A stretch of DNA of 64,000 nucleotides from Longispora fulva. Its GTDB lineage: Bacteria > Actinomycetota > Actinomycetes > Mycobacteriales > Micromonosporaceae. The stretch covers positions 868,001 through 932,000 of the forward strand of contig NZ_JADOUF010000001.1 of assembly GCF_015751905.1 (NCBI RefSeq). The letters are read 5' to 3'. The notes beneath the pieces were generated by a model that saw only the letters and a program-made list of their open reading frames with translations, made no database searches and was not told the origin of the DNA. Of this stretch, positions 24,124-32,820 are shown in pieces. Within the stretch, counting starts at the first letter, position 1; each line of letters opens with the position of its first letter. Made by a program: the position numbers and the translations under genes.

Positions 24124-25265
24124 GACAGCTCCGGGATCTCGACGCGGCGGCCCTCGCGGGCGGAGACCAGGCCAAGCTCGGCGAGCTGCACGCCCCGGAC
24201 GCCGGCCATGAAGTCCCACGGGAACGGCGTGGCGTCGACCACGTGCCGCAGGAAGTGCTCCCACTGCACCTTGAAGCCGTTGTCGAACTCCTCGTTGTCG
24301 GGCACGGTCTGCCACTGGTCGCGGAACGGCTCGGTGACCGGCAGGTCCGGGTTCCACACCGGCTTGGGGGTGGTGGCCCGCGACTGGATCCGGCAGTTGC
24401 GCAGACCGGCGACGGCGCTGCCGTGGGTGCCATCGACCTGGAACTCGACGAGTTCGTCGCGGAACACCCGGGTGGTCCACGAGGAATTGATCTGGGCGAC
24501 GATGCCGCCGTCGAGCTCGAAGATGCCGTAGGCGGCGTCGTCGGCGGTTGCCTTGTACTCCGCACCGGCCTCGTCGACCCGGGTCGGCACGTGGGTGGCG
24601 ATGTGCGCCGTCACGGACCGGACCGGGGCGAACAGCTGCTCGAGGACGTAGTGCCAGTGCGGGAACATGTCCACGACGATCCCGCCACCGTCGGCGGCCC
24701 GGTAGTTCCAGCTCGGCCGCTGGGCCGGCTGCCAGTCGCCCTCGAAGACCCAGTAGCCGAACTCGCCGCGCACGCTGAGGATCCGGCCGAAGAACCCGCC
24801 GTCGATCAGCCGCTTGAGTTTGCGCAGCCCGGGCAGGAACAGCTTGTCCTGCACCACGCCGTTCCTGAGCCCCTGGGCCCGGATCAGCGCGGCCAGGTCG
24901 AGGCTGGACTCGGTGGACTCGGTCAGCGGCTTCTCGGTGTACACGTGCTTGCCGGCCGCGATGGCCTTGCGGATCGCGCCCTCACGCTCGGAGGTGACCT
25001 GGGCGTCGAAATAGATGTGCGTGTCGTCCCGGGCGAGCGCGGCGTCCAGGTTCGTCGTGTACGCCAGGCCGTGCTTCGCCGCGAGTTCGGCGAGCTTGCG
25101 TTCGCTGCGGCCGACCAGGACTGGCTCGGGCCAGATCCGGCTGCCGTCGGCGGCGGGAAGGCCGCCCTGCTCCCGGATGGCGAGGATCGACCGCACCAGG
25201 TGCTGGCGGTACCCCATCCGGCCGGTCACGCCGTTCATCACGATGCCGATCGACCTGCGTTCCAT
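24120..25265 (-). CDS. Gfo/Idh/MocA family oxidoreductase
   Basis: The 381-residue dehydrogenase has an N-terminal Rossmann domain with GIVMNGVTGRMG as the dinucleotide loop, the conserved EKPLTES (Lys-Pro of the catalytic motif, near 112) and a C-terminal alpha/beta domain with DMFPHWHYVLEQL holding the catalytic His. It should oxidise a hydroxyl of a sugar or cyclitol with NAD(P). The chosen ATG at 25265 follows AAAGGGG; a GTG two codons upstream is possible. It heads the operon and lies directly behind two LacI-family operator boxes, so expression is probably relieved by a sugar-derived inducer. Confidence 0.85.
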   Translation of the reverse strand: MERRSIGIVMNGVTGRMGYRQHLVRSILAIREQGGLPAADGSRIWPEPVLVGRSERKLAELAAKHGLAYTTNLDAALARDDTHIYFDAQVTSEREGAIRKAIAAGKHVYTEKPLTESTESSLDLAALIRAQGLRNGVVQDKLFLPGLRKLKRLIDGGFFGRILSVRGEFGYWVFEGDWQPAQRPSWNYRAADGGGIVVDMFPHWHYVLEQLFAPVRSVTAHIATHVPTRVDEAGAEYKATADDAAYGIFELDGGIVAQINSSWTTRVFRDELVEFQVDGTHGSAVAGLRNCRIQSRATTPKPVWNPDLPVTEPFRDQWQTVPDNEEFDNGFKVQWEHFLRHVVDATPFPWDFMAGVRGVQLAELGLVSAREGRRVEIPELS

Positions 25266-25274
25266 GATCACCCC

Positions 25275-25317
25275 TTTGGTAAGCGCTTTCCAAAGGCAAA
25301 GGTAAACGCTTTCCGGG
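25275..25317 (-). promoter_or_regulatory. Pair of LacI-family operators
   Basis: A nearly perfect 20-bp palindrome at 25275-25294 (core GGTAAGCGCTTTCC, one mismatch) and a second weaker box at 25298-25317 (core GGTAAACGCTTTCC) match the GGAAAGCGCTTTCC consensus of LacI/GalR regulators. Their centres are 23 bp apart. They sit just upstream of the oxidoreductase start. No LacI-type gene is in this window. Confidence 0.8.
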
Positions 25318-25329
25318 GTGGCCGCAAGT

Positions 25330-25372
25330 AGGGGTGCACCGCCCGACCGAGCAGGTCGGGCGGTGCACCCCT
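25330..25372. terminator. Strong terminator hairpin
   Basis: A 19-bp perfect stem (25330-25348 with 25354-25372) with a 5-nt loop lies 23 nt past the GH59 stop on the minus strand and insulates that gene from the LacI-controlled operon that begins immediately after it. Confidence 0.9.
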
Positions 25373-25395
25373 GGTCAATCCGGACAACCGGACCG

Positions 25396-27819
25396 CTACG
25401 GCACCTGCACCAGGGTCCACTGCTGGTTGGCGCCGTTGTTCGACGTCCACTGCAGGACCTGTGCGCCGTCAGCCATGGAGCCCCCGGACACGTCGGCGAG
25501 CATCGAACTGTTGCGGTTCGTCAGCGTGGTGTAGCCGCCGCTCGTGGTGAGCGTCCACTGCTGGTTGGCGCCGCCGTTGGCCGTCCACTGGTTGAGCTGG
25601 GTGCCCGCCGTGGTGGAGAACCCGGGAACGTCCAGGACCTTGCCGCTGCCGACATTCGTGAGCACCGAGTACCCGCCGGTGGTGGCGATCCTCCACAGCT
25701 GCCCGGTCGCGCCAGTGTCGGTGGACTGGGTGATCAGCGCGCCGTCGGCCGCCGAGTTCCCGGTCACTGTGAGGGCCTTGCCACTGTTGCGGTTGATCAG
25801 CTTGTACTTCGGATCGGGCGTGGTCTGCCCGGGGGTGATCGCGAAGTTGTCGTACTGGGCGTTGATGTAGTCGCTCATCCCCAGCGCGACCTGCCCGGCG
25901 GAGTACGTGCCGTCCGTGACCGTGCCGACCGTGGTGCCGTCGACCTGGGCGGTGATCGTGGTGCCCTGGAAGCCCAGGGACAGCTTGTGCCACTGGTTGG
26001 TGCCCAGCGCCGTGGCCGTGCCGCTCTTCAGCGTCGTGAACGTCCAGCTGGAGTCGCTCTTCTGGATGGACCAGGCCCCGGTGTTGGAGACCCGCAGATG
26101 GTAGGCGTTGAGCCCGTTGTTGTTCTTGTTCTGCGCGCCGACCCTGCCGAGCAGCTCGACGCTACCGGCCTGTTCGAGCAGCACGTCGGAGCTGACGGTG
26201 TAGTTCGTCCAGTCCAGTTCACCCATCATCGTGTACGGGTAGAGGAACGGCTCGTCCGTCCACCGGATCGGGGCCTTGGGGGCCATCTGGCGGACACAGG
26301 TGCCGGTGCGGCCGGCCGCGCAGCCGAGGGTCTCGAAGGAGCCGTTCATGTCGGTGAAGTACTTCGGGGACCGGTTGTTGGTGTAGCCGTCGAAGGTGTC
26401 GGAGTAGGGCAGGTTCAGCGGCGCCCGCGCCGGGGACACCGCGGTGCCCTTGCCCTGGCCGGTGGTGGTGGTCAGGCTGTAGACGTAGCCGGGCTTGAGG
26501 GTGACGGTGTAGCCGCCGCCTGCCGGGGTCACGTCGGGCTGCCGCACGAAGTGGTCCGCGGCGACGTCCGAGCGCATGTTGGTCGCCCACACGTGCACCG
26601 CCCCGGTGGACAGGCCGCCGGCGATGGTGAACGTCGCGGTCTGGTCGGCGGTGGCGTCCATGGTCTCGACGACCGTGCTGTAGTCGGTGCCGTTGGGCGA
26701 TTTGAGGGCGACGTAGCTGCCGTTGGCGCGGTTGCCGCCGAGGTAGCCGGTGGCGGGGTCGATGTACTGCCAGCCGGGCTGGGCGAACTGGGCGGTGTGC
26801 GCCAGCGCCCACGTGGTCTTGCCGAGGCTGTAGGCCCCGGACCAGGGCTGGTCGGCCAGGGCCAGACCGTCGGTGGAGAAGTACAGGTTCTGGTACAGAG
26901 CCGCCACGATGGGCCAGTTGATGAACGCGGTCATCTTCCCGTCGATGTAGCCCCGGTTCACCCCGCGGGCGACGGCGGCGGCACCGGTGTTGTAGTCCTG
27001 CGAACCGCTCTCACTGGCCCACAGCGGCTTGCCCAGCCCGACGGCGTTGGCCGAGCTCGGGCAGTTGGTCTGGTTGCCGAGGTAGCCGCAGGCGTAGTGC
27101 GAGCCGACGACGTCCACGGCGTTGCGGAACGCGGTGTCCGACACCATGGCGTCCACGTCGCCGCCGAATCCGAAGTTGTCGTTGGCCACCACCTTGGTCG
27201 CCAACCCAGCCGTGGTCAGGCCGCTCTTGAGGTTGATGAACCACTGCTTGTCGTAGCCGCGTTCGTTCCAGCCGCCGATGTAGTCGATGGTCAGGTTGTG
27301 GTCGGACTTCGCGTGCTGGATCCACTTGACCAGGTAGCCGATCATGTCCTGGGACCAGAAGTTGCCGTTGCCGATCCAGCCCGGGGCTCCCCACGACAAC
27401 GCGACGAGCTTGATGTTGGGGTTACGCGCCTTGGCCTGTTCCATCAGCCACCACTCGTACCCGCGCTGGTAGTTCTCGTCGGTGGCGGAGTGCATGTGGC
27501 TGGGCTCGGCGCCGTCGGTGGAGTTGGTGTCCCCGCCGACCTCGACCTTCAGGATCGACAGGCTCGCGCCGTACCCGGGCTTGAACAGGTAGTCCAGGAT
27601 CTGCGAACGCTGCGGTTCCGGGTAGTCGAACAGCAGGCGCGAGTTACCGCCGCCGCCGCTGATCGCGCCCACGCCGTCGAACACCCGGCCGGCCGCCGTG
27701 CCGTTGATCGTGATCGACGTCGCGGCCTGCGCCGCCGTCGGGGCCCAGACGGCCGCCAGGGAGGTCACGAAGGCGAGCGCCACCAGCGCCGCCAGGGTGG
27801 GCCAATTTCGGAAATTCAT
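25396..27819 (-). CDS. Secreted GH59 galactosylceramidase-like beta-galactosidase with ricin-B lectin domain
   Basis: The 807-residue protein has a signal peptide (to about residue 32, TAAQAAT) and the GH59 hallmark RVFDGVGAISGGGGNSRLL and DGAEPSHMH. The acid/base Glu186 is in GGWNERGYD and the nucleophile Glu270 in LWASESG. A lectin-like beta sandwich follows, then a C-terminal ricin-B type trefoil with repeated QW motifs (GQLWRI, NQQWTL twice). Animal GH59 removes galactose from galactocerebroside; bacterial members act on beta-galactosides of plant or other glycans. It is exported and probably polymer-bound by the lectin. The ATG has GGAGAG upstream. The GH95 gene lies 37 nt upstream on the same strand. 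Confidence 0.88.
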   Translation of the reverse strand: MNFRNWPTLAALVALAFVTSLAAVWAPTAAQAATSITINGTAAGRVFDGVGAISGGGGNSRLLFDYPEPQRSQILDYLFKPGYGASLSILKVEVGGDTNSTDGAEPSHMHSATDENYQRGYEWWLMEQAKARNPNIKLVALSWGAPGWIGNGNFWSQDMIGYLVKWIQHAKSDHNLTIDYIGGWNERGYDKQWFINLKSGLTTAGLATKVVANDNFGFGGDVDAMVSDTAFRNAVDVVGSHYACGYLGNQTNCPSSANAVGLGKPLWASESGSQDYNTGAAAVARGVNRGYIDGKMTAFINWPIVAALYQNLYFSTDGLALADQPWSGAYSLGKTTWALAHTAQFAQPGWQYIDPATGYLGGNRANGSYVALKSPNGTDYSTVVETMDATADQTATFTIAGGLSTGAVHVWATNMRSDVAADHFVRQPDVTPAGGGYTVTLKPGYVYSLTTTTGQGKGTAVSPARAPLNLPYSDTFDGYTNNRSPKYFTDMNGSFETLGCAAGRTGTCVRQMAPKAPIRWTDEPFLYPYTMMGELDWTNYTVSSDVLLEQAGSVELLGRVGAQNKNNNGLNAYHLRVSNTGAWSIQKSDSSWTFTTLKSGTATALGTNQWHKLSLGFQGTTITAQVDGTTVGTVTDGTYSAGQVALGMSDYINAQYDNFAITPGQTTPDPKYKLINRNSGKALTVTGNSAADGALITQSTDTGATGQLWRIATTGGYSVLTNVGSGKVLDVPGFSTTAGTQLNQWTANGGANQQWTLTTSGGYTTLTNRNSSMLADVSGGSMADGAQVLQWTSNNGANQQWTLVQVP

Positions 27820-27856
27820 CGGGTTCTCTCCAGGGAAGGGGTGTGCCACGGGGGAG

Positions 27857-30691
27857 TTAGGCGGTGCCGATGTTGAGTTCGGCGACGGAGGTCCACGGAT
27901 TGCCGTTGACCTCGCTGAGCGCCCGCAGCCGCACGTACCGGCCGGTCTTGGCCGTGAAGGTCACCGTCTGTTCGGTGGTGTTGTTGGCGAACGTGCCGGT
28001 CTTCACGGCGGTGCCCCAGGTGGTGCCGTCGGTGGAGACGTAGACCTCGTAGTTGGCGATCCGGCCGTTGGCCTGGGACTGGCGGGGCAGGTAGTACAGG
28101 TTCGTGACGGAGTAGCTGGCTCCGAGGTCGATCTGGATCTCGTGCGGCATCTGTGCGACCGGGTTCGACCACTTCGTGTGCCAGAAGGTGGCCGGGCTAC
28201 CGTCGAGAACGTTCGTGCCCGGAGCGTTCTCGTTCGTGGTCTCCTGGCTGTCCACGTAACGGACGGACATCTGTGACTGCGGGATCCGGCCGCCAGTCGG
28301 GGCGGGGGTGACGGTGACGAACCCGCCCGGTTGCAGGTTGACCGCCTGGCTCCAGGTGCCGAACTTCACCGTGGTCGTGGAGCCGGTGGTGCTGTGGATG
28401 GTGGCGGTGGTGACCTTGCCGTTGAGCCAGGTGAGGTCGACGGTGAACCCGCCGCGCGCGCCGAGGCCGGTCGCGCTGCCGGCCGCCGCCCACGCGGTGG
28501 GGAGTGCCGGCAGGAGTTCGATCAGGCCGGCACGGCTGTAGAGCAGCATCTCGACCATGGCCGTGGGGGTGCCGAAGTTGGCGTCGATCTGGAAGATGGG
28601 GTTGCTGCCGCCGCCGTAGATGTCGAAGAAGTTCTGCGAGGTTCCGGGGCTGCCGTTGATCGACGGCTTCAAGTTGACCAGCAGCATCTGGTACGCCTTG
28701 GCGGAGTCCTTCAGTCGCGCCCAGCAGGCCGAGCGCCACGCGGTGGCCCAGCCGTAGCCGCCCTCGCCCCGGGCGGTGAGCAGGTTGCGTACCCCGGTGA
28801 GGAGCGCCGCGGGGCTCCCGTCGGCGGTGATCCGGTCGCCGGGGAACAGTCCGACGAGGGGGGACAGGTGCCGGTGCTGGGTCTCGCCGAGGTTGTCCGG
28901 CGACATCCACTCCTCGAGCCAGCCGGTGGTGGGGCTGACGACGGGCAGGTAGAGCTGGTTCTGCAGGCCGGTGACGGTCTGGGCGTAGCCGGCGTCGACG
29001 CCGAGCGCCGCGGCGGCCTTGCGGTAGGAGTCGAACAGGGCCCAGACGAGTTCCTGGGCGTAGGTGATGCCCTTGACGTAGGGGCCGTGTTCGGGGGACC
29101 AGTCGGTGTCGTCGATGAGGACCGTGGCCCCGTTGACGGTGGTGGTGATCAGGCGCGCCTCCCAGAACTGGACGGCGCCCTTCAACAACGGATAGATCTT
29201 GTTCAGGTACGCTGCGTCGCCGGTGTACTGGTAGTGCTCCCACAGGTTCATGCACAGCCAGGCGTTGCCGGCCGGGTGCCAGTCCCAGCCCATGCCGCCG
29301 TAGATGTTGGTCGAGATCGCCGTGGTCCAGCCGGCGATCTTTCCGTTGGAGTTGCGGTAGTGGTTGCGGGAGTCGTTGAACAGGTTCCTCGTCTGGGTGG
29401 TCCAGGACGACACCTGCGAGACGCAGTAGTCGGCGAGCGCGGTGAAGGTGGGGCCCAGGCCGGCGCGGTCGGCCAGCCAGTAGTTCATCTGCAGGTTGAT
29501 GTCGGTGTGGTAGTCGCCCATCCACGGCGGCGCGTTGTCGGACAGCCACAGGCCCTGCAGGTTGATCGGCACGCTGCCCCGCGAGGACGTGATCGCCAGG
29601 TACCGGCCGAACTGCAGGTAGCTGGCCTCCAGCTCGGGGTCGGCCGGCGCGCCGGACGCCGCGCGGGCCTGGAGCCGAGCCCAGGTGTCCTGGGACTTCT
29701 GGGCCGCCGACGACGTGCCGAGGTTGACGGTGGAGGTGTTGTAGAGGGCCTGGTAGTCGCCCGTGTGCGTGGCCAGCAGGGTCGTCCCGGCGATCCCCCG
29801 GGCGGCGGTCGCCTTCGACACGGCCACGGTCCTGGGGTCCACGGCCGGATTCTTGAACGCCTTCGACGCGTCGGGGGTGTAGTTCGTGCCCCCGGAGACG
29901 ATGATCACGACCTCGGTGCAGTTGGTGAAGGTGACCGTGGCGCCGCTGGTCGCGACGGTTCCGCCGGTGCCGGTCGCGGTGACCGCCGCGGCGTACTGGA
30001 GCCCGTTGCCGAGGGCGGCGGCGAACGAGGCCGTCTTCGCCGTGGCGTCGGCGGTGGTCGTCTCGCCGTGCGTGCCGTTGAGCGTGACCGAACCGGTGTA
30101 GGCCCCGCCGCCGCCCTGGGTCAGCCGGATCACGACGACGTCGTCGGGGTAGCTGGCGTACATCTCCCGGCGGTACGTCACACCCTGATACGTGTACGTC
30201 GTGGTGACGAAGCCGTTGCTGAGGTCCAGGGCACGCTGGTAGCCGCTGACCGCCGACGTGGTGTGCGCCGGCACCGCGACGTACACCTTGGCCAGCATCG
30301 TGAACGTGCCGAAGCTGGTCGCGTCGTACGGGAACTGGCCGCCGCCGTCGAGGCTGGCGTTCAGCCCGCCGGTCCACAGTGTCGAGTCGGTCAGGTACAG
30401 GCACTCCCGGGCCGGGTCGCCGCCCAGCAGTCCGCCGATCCGGCCGTTGCCCACCGGCAGTCCCTGCGTGATGATCGCCGACTCGGCGGCCGGGGTCGGA
30501 TACCACAGCCGGGTCGCCGACGCGTCCGGGACGAGGGACAGGGCCGCGGGCCGGGCGACCTGCGCCTGGGCCTCGAACGGCCGCAGGCCGCCGAGCACCG
30601 CGGCGACGCCGGCCGCGCCCGTGAACTTCAGCAGCGACCGGCGTGACGCCCCGGGGCCCGTGGGGCCGACGGGGTCGGGTGAGGGGGACAT
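27857..30691 (-). CDS. Secreted GH95 alpha-L-fucosidase with C-terminal F5/8-type (CBM32-like) domain
   Basis: The 944-residue protein starts with a Tat signal (SRRSLLKFTGAAG). It has the GH95 N-terminal domain (LWYPTPA, LPVGNGRIGG, DSTLWTGG) and catalytic helical barrel segments (GDYHTDINLQMNYW, DWSPEHGPYVKG, GWLEEWMSPDN, YGGGSNPIFQIDANFG). A discoidin-like module covers about the last 130 residues (SQETTNENAPGTNVLDGSP in part, ending VRLRALSEVNG). GH95 enzymes remove alpha-1,2-linked fucose or, in some members, alpha-L-galactose by inversion. It should act outside the cell on fucosylated plant or host glycans. AGGAGG precedes the ATG, and it is likely cotranscribed with GH59. Confidence 0.9.
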   Translation of the reverse strand: MSPSPDPVGPTGPGASRRSLLKFTGAAGVAAVLGGLRPFEAQAQVARPAALSLVPDASATRLWYPTPAAESAIITQGLPVGNGRIGGLLGGDPARECLYLTDSTLWTGGLNASLDGGGQFPYDATSFGTFTMLAKVYVAVPAHTTSAVSGYQRALDLSNGFVTTTYTYQGVTYRREMYASYPDDVVVIRLTQGGGGAYTGSVTLNGTHGETTTADATAKTASFAAALGNGLQYAAAVTATGTGGTVATSGATVTFTNCTEVVIIVSGGTNYTPDASKAFKNPAVDPRTVAVSKATAARGIAGTTLLATHTGDYQALYNTSTVNLGTSSAAQKSQDTWARLQARAASGAPADPELEASYLQFGRYLAITSSRGSVPINLQGLWLSDNAPPWMGDYHTDINLQMNYWLADRAGLGPTFTALADYCVSQVSSWTTQTRNLFNDSRNHYRNSNGKIAGWTTAISTNIYGGMGWDWHPAGNAWLCMNLWEHYQYTGDAAYLNKIYPLLKGAVQFWEARLITTTVNGATVLIDDTDWSPEHGPYVKGITYAQELVWALFDSYRKAAAALGVDAGYAQTVTGLQNQLYLPVVSPTTGWLEEWMSPDNLGETQHRHLSPLVGLFPGDRITADGSPAALLTGVRNLLTARGEGGYGWATAWRSACWARLKDSAKAYQMLLVNLKPSINGSPGTSQNFFDIYGGGSNPIFQIDANFGTPTAMVEMLLYSRAGLIELLPALPTAWAAAGSATGLGARGGFTVDLTWLNGKVTTATIHSTTGSTTTVKFGTWSQAVNLQPGGFVTVTPAPTGGRIPQSQMSVRYVDSQETTNENAPGTNVLDGSPATFWHTKWSNPVAQMPHEIQIDLGASYSVTNLYYLPRQSQANGRIANYEVYVSTDGTTWGTAVKTGTFANNTTEQTVTFTAKTGRYVRLRALSEVNGNPWTSVAELNIGTA

Positions 30692-31081
30692 GCGGTTGCC
30701 TCCTGAGGGGTTATACGCGCTATGAGGGGTAATGATCAGAGGACTCGCACCTGCTGGGATCGCACCGCCGGACGAGGTGAAGCATGTCTAGTGATGTTGA
30801 TTAATGAGTGAACTGGCTCAGCTTCTCGCCAGATCTGACAATTGTCAACACAATCCCTGCAAGACTTGTGCCAATGTGCCGCGCGCGGTCCACGGCCTGG
30901 CCGGTATGCATTTGCCCAGAGATCGGGCGACCGAAAAGGACAGACAGGCATGCCGGCGGCGGGAATGGTCGCGGGAGGATCGGCCGCTGACCAGCGCTGG
31001 CCGCACCGCGTTTCCTGGCCGGATCGGGTCAGGCGGCGCTGGACGTTGGAGCCCAGACATCCGATCACTGGGCAGCGAGAA
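30692..31081. other. Non-coding gap with a TGACAATTGTCA palindrome
   Basis: No credible gene is present in this gap upstream of GH95. A perfect 12-bp palindrome, TGACAATTGTCA, lies at 30836-30847 and on the minus strand contains TTGACA, which could be the -35 box of the GH95/GH59 promoter, but I cannot place a matching -10. AT content is locally higher than in the flanks (30780-30860), consistent with a promoter region. Confidence 0.35.
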
Positions 31082-31117
31082 CCCCGGTGGCCCCATTGAT
31101 CTCGGGCGCCACCGGGG
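31082..31117. terminator. Terminator hairpin
   Basis: A 10-bp perfect stem (31082-31091 with 31108-31117) lies about 35 nt beyond the stop of the sigma-CAP fusion gene on the minus strand. Confidence 0.65.
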
Positions 31118-31152
31118 CCAGGGAGAGGCGTGGGCCGCGGCCCACGCGGAGG

Positions 31153-32679
31153 TCACTTCGTGCCGAACATCTGCGTCCAGTAGTACCGGTAGGACCCGCC
31201 GGTCGCCCGGCCGACGCCCATCGCCGTGGACGCGCAGTTGAGAATGTTCGCCCGGTGCCCCGGCGAGTTCATCCACTGGTCCATCGTGCCCTTCGCCGTG
31301 GCGTTGCCCGCCGCGATGTTCTCCGCCGAGGGCGTCGGGTACCCGGCGGCCTTGGCCCGGTCCCACGGCGTCACACCATCGGGGGTGTTGTGCGCGAAGT
31401 AGCCGCGGGCCACCATGTCCGCGCTGTGGTCGGCGGCGGCCTTGGCGAGTCTCGTGTCGTACCGCACCGGTTGGCAGCCGGCCTCGGCGCGGCGTTGGTT
31501 GACCAGGGCGAGGACCTGCGCCTCCAGATCGCTGACGCCCGGCGGCCGGGTCGCGGCGACCGTCGGCGGCGCCTTCGTCGGCGACGGTGCGGGCGTCGGG
31601 CTGGCCATCGGGGTGGGGGAGGGGCCCGGTGCCGGGCTGACACTGGGGTTCGCCTCGGCCTCGGGCACCGGCACCGCACCGGCCTGCGACATAGCGTCCG
31701 TCCGGGGGCCGCCGGCGTTCAGCGCGTACGCCAGACCGCCGCCCACCAGCGCGAGCGCCGTCAGCGCGGCGACGCCGACCAGGAGCGCGCGGCCGGCCCG
31801 CCCGCGCCCGGCGGCCGGCCAACGGTCGGGAGCGGTGTCCGGCCACGGGCCCGGGGCGGTGCCAGGGGTCGTGCCCGCCCAGCCGGGTCGCTCCGCCCCG
31901 CCTGGGCCGATGTCCCCGGCGGCCCAGGCGGCCCCGGTGTCCGCGGCGGCATACAGCGCGGCGAGTATGTTCATCGACCGGACCCCGGCGCTGAGCGCGT
32001 GACACTCCGGACAACGGTCCACGTGCCGCCTGACGGCCACGGCCAGCGGCACGATCCGCACCCGACGGCGGTGCACCACGGCGTCCAGCGCCGGACAGCG
32101 CTCCGCGAGCCGGCCGAGGAGCCCCACCCACAACGCACTGCTGTACGCCCGATGGGCCTCGCGGGTGAGTGCCGTCGCCCGTCTGCGGCCGACGCCCAGG
32201 ACCTCGCCGATGTCCGCGGCGGACAGCCTCCAGACTGCGGCGAGTTCCAGCACGGTCCGATGGTGGGGCGCGAGCCCGCGCAGCGCCGACCAGGCGAGCG
32301 AGAGCGCCTGCCGTTGCTCGGCCACACCTTCCGGACCGGCCCCCGGAACGCCGCCCGGGACGGACCGCAGAACGTGGTCCGGCGGTCGGGGCATCGCGAA
32401 GTCCAGCGGGAGGCCCGCGCGGCGGGCCGGGTCGAGGGCCCGGCGGTGGACGTCGCCCAGGAGCCACGCCATCACGGCGGACGGCAGGGGGAAATGTGCG
32501 GCCCTTTCCTGCCACGCTTGGCGGAACGTCTCGCGGACGATGTCGTCGGCGAGGCGCCGGTCTCCGGTCAGGCGGTGGACGAAGCCCACCATCGCCGGGT
32601 GGTGCCGGGTGTGGAGTTCCTCGAAGGCTGTCCGGTCCCCGGAGGACGCGGCGGCGGCCAGTGACGCGTCGGTCTGCAT
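31153..32679 (-). CDS. ECF sigma factor fused to zinc-knuckle, transmembrane helix and extracellular CAP domain
   Basis: The 508-residue protein joins parts usually found in separate proteins. Residues 15-80 are sigma region 2 (FEELHTRHHPAMVGFVHRL, DDIVRETFRQAW). Residues 125-180 are region 4 (LRGLAPHHRTVLELAA, SAADIGEVLGVGRRRATALT). Residues 205-230 carry the anti-sigma zinc pattern His219-x3-Cys223-x2-Cys226. A hydrophobic helix spans about 297-320, followed by a Pro/Ser/Thr stalk (335-380). Residues 384-508 form an SCP/CAP domain with His418, His430, SAENIAAG (Glu453) and NSPGHRANIL (His475). It would place a sigma factor at the membrane with an outside domain, suggesting regulated release or contact-dependent signalling (inference). 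The frame is continuous with an even codon pattern, and the ATG has GAGAGG upstream. Confidence 0.85.
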   Translation of the reverse strand: MQTDASLAAAASSGDRTAFEELHTRHHPAMVGFVHRLTGDRRLADDIVRETFRQAWQERAAHFPLPSAVMAWLLGDVHRRALDPARRAGLPLDFAMPRPPDHVLRSVPGGVPGAGPEGVAEQRQALSLAWSALRGLAPHHRTVLELAAVWRLSAADIGEVLGVGRRRATALTREAHRAYSSALWVGLLGRLAERCPALDAVVHRRRVRIVPLAVAVRRHVDRCPECHALSAGVRSMNILAALYAAADTGAAWAAGDIGPGGAERPGWAGTTPGTAPGPWPDTAPDRWPAAGRGRAGRALLVGVAALTALALVGGGLAYALNAGGPRTDAMSQAGAVPVPEAEANPSVSPAPGPSPTPMASPTPAPSPTKAPPTVAATRPPGVSDLEAQVLALVNQRRAEAGCQPVRYDTRLAKAAADHSADMVARGYFAHNTPDGVTPWDRAKAAGYPTPSAENIAAGNATAKGTMDQWMNSPGHRANILNCASTAMGVGRATGGSYRYYWTQMFGTK

Positions 32680-32785
32680 CTGGTACCTCTCGGCTCGTGC
32701 GGCCCGCCGAACACTACGTTCGGGGCGGGCCGCGGTGGCCTGGTCCAGCGCGGATTTAGGTACCAGCTAAGGAAGACTTGAGGTA

Positions 32786-32816
32786 CGGGGCGGCCCGGCT
32801 GGCCGGACCGCCCCGG
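32786..32816 (-). terminator. Probable terminator hairpin
   Basis: An imperfect stem made of CGGGGCGG and CCGCCCCG arms (with an inner CCGG pairing) lies 5-35 nt past the M14 carboxypeptidase stop on the minus strand. Confidence 0.5.
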
Positions 32817-32820
32817 TGGA

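Noticed and set aside
30804-31241. A 145-codon frame between GH95 and the sigma-CAP gene
   Set aside because: It runs through a terminator hairpin and into the sigma-CAP gene, with low-complexity Arg/Ser-rich sequence and no ribosome site.
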